Shown piece by piece: positions 58,865-64,000 of a stretch of 64,000 nt of DNA. The notes under the pieces were generated by a model. It did no database searches, was not told the DNA's origin, and saw nothing but the letters and a program-made list of their open reading frames with translations. The stretch is from the NCBI GenBank assembly GCA_002730555.1, contig PCAM01000021.1, positions 97,676-161,675 of the forward strand. Reading direction: 5' to 3'. This DNA comes from Chloroflexota bacterium. GTDB lineage: Bacteria > Chloroflexota > Dehalococcoidia > Lucifugimonadales > Lucifugimonadaceae. Made by a program: the position numbers and the translations under genes. Within the stretch, counting starts at the first letter, position 1. Each line of letters opens with the position of its first letter.

Positions 58865-61624
58865 ATGGCAGAGGTTTCGAGCGGCTCGTCGATAACCGTG
58901 ACGGTCAACGGCGTGGAGCGATTGGTTCAACCGCTTCCCGGTGCCACCCTGCTCGAGGTGCTGCGGGATGAGATGTCCCTGACCGGCGCCAAGCGTGGCT
59001 GCGACGACGGAACCTGCGGAACCTGCACGGTACATCTTAACGGCCGCGTGGTGCGTGCATGCCGTGTGCCGCCCGCTCAGGTGGCTGATGGCGATGTACG
59101 AACCGTCGAGGGACTCGCCAACAGCACGCTCCACCCGCTGCAGGAAGCATTCATCGAAAACGACGCCGTGCAGTGCGGCTTCTGCACCCCCGGGATGCTC
59201 ATGTCGGCCGAGGCCCTGCTGGGCCGCAACCCCTCTCCGAATCGTGACCAGATAGCGCAGGCGCTTGGCAGCAACCTGTGTCGATGCACCGGATATCTGA
59301 GCATCATCGACGCCGTCGCCTCGGTATCTGGTAGCGCGCCCGTCTCGCCGCCAATTTCCAGCGTTACCCCCGTCAGCAGCGTTCCAAGGTCCGACGCCGA
59401 GGACAAGGTGTGTGGTAATACGCTTTACGCCGCCGACATCGTCATGCCAGGCATGCTCCACGGCGCGATCCTCCGCAGTCCACACACGCATGCGGACCTG
59501 GTGCGCATCGACACGTCCCGAGTGGCGGAACTGCCCGGTGTGTTGGCAGTGGTCACGTCAGAAGACGTGCCCGGGCTTAACAGGTATGGGCGCGCCGTGA
59601 AGGACCAGCCCGTGTTGGCCGATGACCGCGTCCGGCAGGTCGGAGACCCCGTGGCCGCCGTTGCCGCGGAATCGCCAGAAATAGCCAGGGCGGCGCTTGC
59701 GCTCATCAACGTCGAGTATCGGGTGCTCCCGGACATCACCGACCCGCGGCTTGCGCTGGATGAGAGCGTGCCGACCATCCAGAAACCCGGAAACATGGCC
59801 TCTGAAAAGGTCATCACGTGGGGCGCCATGGACCGTGAAATGGACGCCGCGGATGTGGTGCTGGAGGAGAGCTACGCCACGCAGTGGATCGAGCACGCGT
59901 ACCTGGAGCCCGATTCGGTCGTGGCGTACCGGGGAAATGACGGCGTGTTGATAATCCGCACCACCACCCAGCACTCGTTCCTGCATCGGGACATCATAGC
60001 GGAAACGATGGGGCTGCCCGATGAGAAGGTTCGCATTCTCCCGACCACCAGCGGCGGAGCGTTCGGCGGCAAGACCGATGTCTCATGCCAGGCCGTCGCA
60101 GCGCTGCTGGCCCTCAGGACGGAACGACCGATCAAGATTGTCTACAACCGGGAGGAGACTTTCACCTCCACGGTGAAGCGGCACAGGTTCGAAATCCAGT
60201 GCCGCACCGGGGCGACCTCAGACGGACGGCTTACGGCGCTTGATGCTGATCTACTTGCGGATACCGGAGCCTACGCCTCCGCGGCTCCCAACCTGTTCAT
60301 CCGCGCCGGGCTTTCCATCACCGGCCCCTACCAGTTCCTGGGCGGCACGATATCGGGCCGCGCCGTTTACACCAACAACACGCTGGCCGGGGCGATGCGT
60401 GGTTTTGGCGCTCCGCAAGTCGTGTTCGCCATCGAGTCGCAGATGGACGACATGGCGTGCCGGCTCGGGATCGATCCCCTGGAATTCCGGCTTATGAACC
60501 GGCGCACCGGAGACGACGTCGGCATCTCTGCCGAGGTGCTGGCGGAAGAGGCCGCTTTCGTGGAAACGGTGGAGGCGGTAAGGCCGTATTACGAGTCCGC
60601 CCGAAGCGCTGCAGCTGACTTCAACGCAAAAAGCGACGGGCGCTACCGCCGGGGCATCGGTGTGGCGTGCATGCGTTACGGCGTTGGCGCGTCCGGGAAG
60701 GCACAGACCCCGGGTCGGGCCTCGCTGGAGCTGGGGCGTGACGGCCAAATACGTTTGTTGACGGGCGCGACCGACCTCGGGCAGGGCTCGGACATGGCGC
60801 TTTCGCTCATTGCCTCGGAGGAGCTCTCGATATCGCCGGCCGGGGTATCGGTGCTGTCTGGAGACACATTCCTCACGGCGGATGCCGGGCCGACCACCGG
60901 GAGCAGGCTTGTTTACTACGTGGGGAACGCCGTAAAGGACGCAGGGGTACGACTCCGCAGCGGTATCCTTTCAACCGCATCCGAGCTGCTGGAACGCCCG
61001 GCCGATGCGCTGGGATTGCGTGATGGCAGCGTGGTTGTCATCAGTGAGAACGGGTCCTCGTCGGAATCGCTGTCGTTTGCCGAGATCGCCAGGGCCCGAG
61101 AGTCGGCCAGATTGCCATTGAGGTTCGATTCCGAGTTCTACCCCGATGTCGGCGGCGAAGACCCACGCACCGGCGCGCCAAGCCCCTACGCCGTCTACGT
61201 CACCGCCACCCATCTGGCGGAGGTGGAGGTCGACACGGAGCGCGGTGGGGTGCGGGTGATCCGGGTGGTCGCTGCGCACGACGTCGGACGGGCCATATTT
61301 CCGCAGGGCATGAAGGGCCAGATCGAGGGTGCAGTGTCGATGGGCATCGGGTTGGCGCTCAAAGAGGAGTACATCCCGGGCGAGACCGTGGACTTCAAGG
61401 GCTACAAGATCCTTAGCGCACGGGAGATGCCTGAGGTCGTGACGCTCTTGATCGAGCTCGGCGACCCCTCATCGCCGCTGAAAGCAAAGGGCGTGGCCGA
61501 GTGCGCCACCGTGGCCGTCGCCCCGGCCATCCTGAACGCGATAAACGACGCCACCGGCGCCCGTGTCAGGCAGCTCCCGGCATCCCCGGAGCGTCTTCTG
61601 GCGCTGCTTGCGGAAGACGGATAA
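58865..61624 (+). CDS. Fused [2Fe-2S]/molybdopterin aldehyde oxidoreductase-like hydroxylase (XDH family)
   Basis: The 919-residue protein joins an N-terminal plant-type [2Fe-2S] domain (Cys46, 51, 54, 66) and a second [2Fe-2S] domain (Cys104, 107, 139, 141) to the Mo-binding subunit, which starts near residue 180. There is no FAD domain, as in the monomeric MOP aldehyde oxidoreductase of Desulfovibrio (~907 residues). GGAFGGKTDVSCQ and the C-terminal KGVAECATVAVAPAILNAI with the catalytic Glu are present. Substrates of the family are aldehydes and N-heterocycles. It is divergent from the glycyl radical activase. Confidence 0.93.
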   Translation: MAEVSSGSSITVTVNGVERLVQPLPGATLLEVLRDEMSLTGAKRGCDDGTCGTCTVHLNGRVVRACRVPPAQVADGDVRTVEGLANSTLHPLQEAFIENDAVQCGFCTPGMLMSAEALLGRNPSPNRDQIAQALGSNLCRCTGYLSIIDAVASVSGSAPVSPPISSVTPVSSVPRSDAEDKVCGNTLYAADIVMPGMLHGAILRSPHTHADLVRIDTSRVAELPGVLAVVTSEDVPGLNRYGRAVKDQPVLADDRVRQVGDPVAAVAAESPEIARAALALINVEYRVLPDITDPRLALDESVPTIQKPGNMASEKVITWGAMDREMDAADVVLEESYATQWIEHAYLEPDSVVAYRGNDGVLIIRTTTQHSFLHRDIIAETMGLPDEKVRILPTTSGGAFGGKTDVSCQAVAALLALRTERPIKIVYNREETFTSTVKRHRFEIQCRTGATSDGRLTALDADLLADTGAYASAAPNLFIRAGLSITGPYQFLGGTISGRAVYTNNTLAGAMRGFGAPQVVFAIESQMDDMACRLGIDPLEFRLMNRRTGDDVGISAEVLAEEAAFVETVEAVRPYYESARSAAADFNAKSDGRYRRGIGVACMRYGVGASGKAQTPGRASLELGRDGQIRLLTGATDLGQGSDMALSLIASEELSISPAGVSVLSGDTFLTADAGPTTGSRLVYYVGNAVKDAGVRLRSGILSTASELLERPADALGLRDGSVVVISENGSSSESLSFAEIARARESARLPLRFDSEFYPDVGGEDPRTGAPSPYAVYVTATHLAEVEVDTERGGVRVIRVVAAHDVGRAIFPQGMKGQIEGAVSMGIGLALKEEYIPGETVDFKGYKILSAREMPEVVTLLIELGDPSSPLKAKGVAECATVAVAPAILNAINDATGARVRQLPASPERLLALLAEDG

Positions 61625-62214
61625 CTCTGCATGGATTCTCACTCTGTGAACGCGTACCAACTGTCGCTTCGGGATGCCCGTGTCACCGTGGGTGACGCCG
61701 GAAGCCCCGGCATGACGGCATCGAACACCTCGTATACCTGGATAAACGCACCTCCCAAACCGCCGCGAGAGCGCCGACCTCGTCATCTGACAGACCGTCA
61801 CACGCGCTAACCAGCCGCAGCTCCCCCGGGGACGTATTCGTGGAATAGATCCTAATAGTCCGGCCGGGGGGATGTGCCGAGCGTTACGAGTCCGAGCATG
61901 GTGGTTTGTCCGATCGCGCTGAATTGTCATCCTGGAGAGGGAACCGTGTTACTGCACATCGCTTCGGGTTATCCCGAGCGAAGCCGAGGAACCCTCACCA
62001 ACACGTGGATCGTCAAGTATCTCCAGTCTGCGCCCGACTTTCATCCTCCCTCACCCTTGATTGATGCGTTGTCGTACCACCCGGTCCTTCGAGAACCTCA
62101 GGCTACCGTCGGACCATCTCAGGTGACTACCGTGTCGTCCAAAGACACTGCCGGGCGGCCTTCGAACGCGGCAAAATCACCCATCAAGCAAACGCCCCAG
62201 AATAAGCCCCGGTG
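61625..62214. repeat. 590-base gap with TCATCC...GGATGA-type repeats
   Basis: GTCATCCTGGAGAGGGAACC at 61926-61945 and GCTTCGGGTTATCCCGAGCGAAGC at 61970-61993, with GAGGAACCCTC next to it, belong to the TCATCCTGAGCGAAG repeat class. A minus-strand stretch around 61740-61860 (LVSACDGLSDDEVGALAAV) reads like a short decayed coding fragment without a start. No full gene is seen. Confidence 0.5.
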
Positions 62215-63396
62215 CTAGCCGGCAGCTCGTTCCTCCAGCCACTCCAGGTTGATCTCCAACCCCAACCCCGGCGCGTCTGACGGGGTTACGTAGCCGTCCT
62301 TGATCACCGGCGTTCCCGGGAGCAGCACCATCTCCTCCAGCGGCACCCCGGGAGGTGCGACGCCCTCCGACTTCTCGGCCCACATCACGGCGGGCATGGC
62401 GTTGGCGAGGTGCTGGCCCCACGGGTAGCTGGAGCTGGCGTGGGGGATGACGGTGATGCCGTGAGCTTCTGCCAAGTGGCAGATCTTGACGCCAGCGGTT
62501 ATTCCGCCGACCCACGACAGGTCCGGTTGGAAGATATCGACCAGCCCGTGAGAAGCGGCCAGCGCAAATGGGTGCATCGAGTACCAGTGCTCGCCCGTCG
62601 CCAGTGTCTGGAACGGGATTCGCTCTCGGACGCGGAAGTAAGAGTCCATGTCCTCGGGGATCAGATAATCCTCGAGCCACTTGATCCGATAAGGCCTCAA
62701 CGCCTCGGCGATTCGCACGGCGTAATCGACGTTGAACGACATCCAGGCGTCGAGCGCTATCTCAACGTCATCGCCCACCTGCTCTCGCGTGACCGCAACC
62801 AGCTCCTCCGTACGCTTGATCCCCTCCAGACCGTCTTCCGGCCCCTCTCGCATGAACAGTTTCACCGCCTTGAAGCCAAGTTCCAGGAACCAGTCGATGC
62901 TGTGCTCGGTGCCGTACGAGATGTCCGTGTTGCTGGCGTAGACGAAGATCTTCTCCTTCTGCGGCCCGCCCAGGAGCTCGTAAACCGGTAGCCCCAGCAG
63001 CTTGCCTTTGAGGTCCCACAGGGCCTGGTCGACTGCACTGATGGCGAAGCTAGCGAGGCCGGCGCTGCTGTACGGGGACGCGGCGCGTTGCATCACGTCC
63101 CAGAGCCGCTCCGTGGCCATCACGTTCTCGCCCTCGATTACCCCGGCCAGGTGACCGTTGATGATGCTGACGGTGGGGCCGCTGTGCAGGGTCATCCCAA
63201 AACCCCAGGTCCCGTCCTCGGCGGTCACGACGCAGCCCGTCCTCTTCCAGTTGGCCGACCAGTCTGCGCGTGTCAGCTCCGGGTATCGGCGCATCGGGCT
63301 GATGAAGCCGTCGCCGGGCAGTTGCGGAACCCGTGGTTGCGTCTTCATCGGGGGCCTGACGTCGATCTCAACGGCGCGAACGGACTTGATTCTCAT
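62215..63396 (-). CDS. Enolase-superfamily dehydratase, rhamnonate dehydratase-like
   Basis: The 393-residue protein has the enolase-superfamily metal and acid/base residues: IALDAWMSFN, WLEDYLIPEDM, TGEHWYS, a DIFQPDLSWVGGIT block and IPHASSSYPWGQH. The last two resemble L-rhamnonate dehydratase and related acid-sugar dehydratases (MR subgroup). It would dehydrate an aldonic acid to a 2-keto-3-deoxy acid. GAGGA precedes the ATG. SAR202-like genomes are known for many such paralogues. Confidence 0.9.
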   Translation of the reverse strand: MRIKSVRAVEIDVRPPMKTQPRVPQLPGDGFISPMRRYPELTRADWSANWKRTGCVVTAEDGTWGFGMTLHSGPTVSIINGHLAGVIEGENVMATERLWDVMQRAASPYSSAGLASFAISAVDQALWDLKGKLLGLPVYELLGGPQKEKIFVYASNTDISYGTEHSIDWFLELGFKAVKLFMREGPEDGLEGIKRTEELVAVTREQVGDDVEIALDAWMSFNVDYAVRIAEALRPYRIKWLEDYLIPEDMDSYFRVRERIPFQTLATGEHWYSMHPFALAASHGLVDIFQPDLSWVGGITAGVKICHLAEAHGITVIPHASSSYPWGQHLANAMPAVMWAEKSEGVAPPGVPLEEMVLLPGTPVIKDGYVTPSDAPGLGLEINLEWLEERAAG

Positions 63397-63590
63397 AAAG
63401 TGGATTCCTCAGGTGCCAGAGATTTCGGGGCCAAAACATACGGTCAGCGCTGGGATTCTATGCTGATGTTGGCAAAGTGTGGAGGGAAGCCGGGGCCATT
63501 TAGCGCCCCGATCAGTGCGTACAGGTAGTCGGCTCCGTCAATCGCCCGGTCCATCCACCAACCGAACTCCTCACCGCCGCCGCCGACCAG

Positions 63591-63878
63591 ATGGCCGGAA
63601 GCAGCGAACAGGTCAAGTCCGGAATGGGCAACGTTGAGTCCGTCACGACGGACAACGCCGCCGCCGCTGAAGAAGAATCAGCTTCGGCAGAAGAGATGTC
63701 GGCCCAGGTAAAAGAAGTGACGGCCTCATCGCAGCCGCTTTCAGACCTGGTGGGGGATCTCAAACCAGCGGTATCTCGCTTCAAGTTCGTTTCACCGACT
63801 TTTCGGTTAGCGACCCGGGATGAACTCAAAGGGCCGGATCTGGAGACAATGTTCTCCGGGTCCGGCCTTTTGGTTTAA
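63591..63878 (+). pseudogene. C-terminal fragment of a methyl-accepting chemotaxis protein
   Basis: The frame reads ADQMAGSSEQVKSGMGNVES followed by DNAAAAEEESASAEEMSAQVKEVTAS, the last helix of the MCP signalling domain, and ends shortly after. Upstream codons are in-frame but unlike an MCP (SVNRPVHPPTELLTAAADQM), so the body is missing. No other chemotaxis gene is seen. The stop lies just past a strong terminator hairpin. Confidence 0.7.
63828..63872 (+). terminator. Rho-independent terminator-like hairpin
   Basis: AAAGGGCCGGA...GGAGA and TCTCC...TCCGGCCTTTT form a stem over ~15 bp with a T tract. It overlaps the last codons of the MCP fragment. Confidence 0.8.
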
Positions 63879-64000
63879 CCGGCAAACCCGTGGTCGGGCA
63901 GTGACCATCTTGACCTGCCCCCTGAAGCGATACCAGGGATTATGTTAGTCCGGCCGCCTCTGGGACGGCCGGCACAAATGTCCCTGGCGCCGGCGGCCTG

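Noticed and set aside
1..64000. CRISPR arrays, intact insertion sequences, rRNA
   Set aside because: No regularly spaced repeats, transposase motifs or rRNA sequence were found on either strand.

Overview
The window is GC-rich, gene-dense bacterial DNA that suggests an uncultivated Chloroflexota, most likely Dehalococcoidia / SAR202-like. The reasons are indirect: coenzyme F420 biosynthesis genes (cofD, cofC) beside a luciferase-like F420/FMN oxidoreductase, several CaiB/BaiF CoA-transferases, acyl-CoA dehydrogenases, SDRs, an enolase-superfamily dehydratase, DUF1800/DUF1501/NHL proteins, a corrinoid methyltransferase locus, and a GAAC-N4-GTTC (Gram-positive-type) LexA-like palindrome. No rRNA, tRNA, CRISPR array or intact transposase was found, so the taxonomy is an inference.

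Layout. 1-1850: an SOS-type cassette (DUF72 plus an ImuB-like inactive Y-family polymerase that runs off the left edge) behind a 22-bp perfect palindrome. 1860-7260: DUF2461, a SelA-like PLP enzyme, a CBS-domain protein, a broken GIY-YIG nuclease bracketed by repeats, an SDR without its usual Tyr/Lys, RpiB and a small lipoprotein. 7500-16960: a luciferase-like oxidoreductase, then a long leftward run with two UroD/MtaA-type methyltransferases, a corrinoid protein, a GlpA-like FAD/[2Fe-2S] dehydrogenase, a second flavoprotein, DUF1667 and a LarA-family racemase; a MetH-reactivation-like protein is divergent from it. 17100-21811: a Uri-type GIY-YIG protein, a DAO-family oxidase, an enoyl-CoA hydratase and a CoA-transferase. 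21891-28332: DUF1501 with two tandem NHL-DUF1800 pairs. 28429-44127: degradative genes on the minus strand (two acyl-CoA dehydrogenases, M28 lipoprotein peptidase, HyuA-like/DUF917/enoyl-CoA hydratase, an overlapping CoA-transferase pair, SDRs, cupin, LLM oxidoreductase, another CoA-transferase). 44328-46959: cofD-cofC-LLM operon. 47012-53202: zinc-ribbon protein, transketolase-like enzyme, MBL hydrolase, metallophosphoesterase, alpha/beta hydrolase. 53762-63396: sulfatase, a glycyl radical enzyme with its activase, a fused molybdenum hydroxylase and a rhamnonate-dehydratase-like enolase enzyme.

The genes fit a heterotroph that dismantles diverse, partly methylated or sulfated organic molecules: C1 transfer to corrinoid, 2-hydroxyacid racemisation and oxidation, CoA-thioester activation and beta-oxidation-like steps, and F420/FMN-dependent redox chemistry. 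The two most interesting loci are the corrinoid/GlpA-like/DUF1667/LarA cluster (8507-16959) and the glycyl radical enzyme with an unusual Asn-Cys-Trp-Glu active-site motif (55253-58643), divergent from a molybdenum hydroxylase.

The window is also rich in decayed genes (GIY-YIG, HigA-like antitoxin, GMC oxidoreductase start, LLM tail, FtsX permease tail, MCP tail) and in several families of short palindromic intergenic repeats, including one 59-nt perfect hairpin. This points to frequent small-scale rearrangement.
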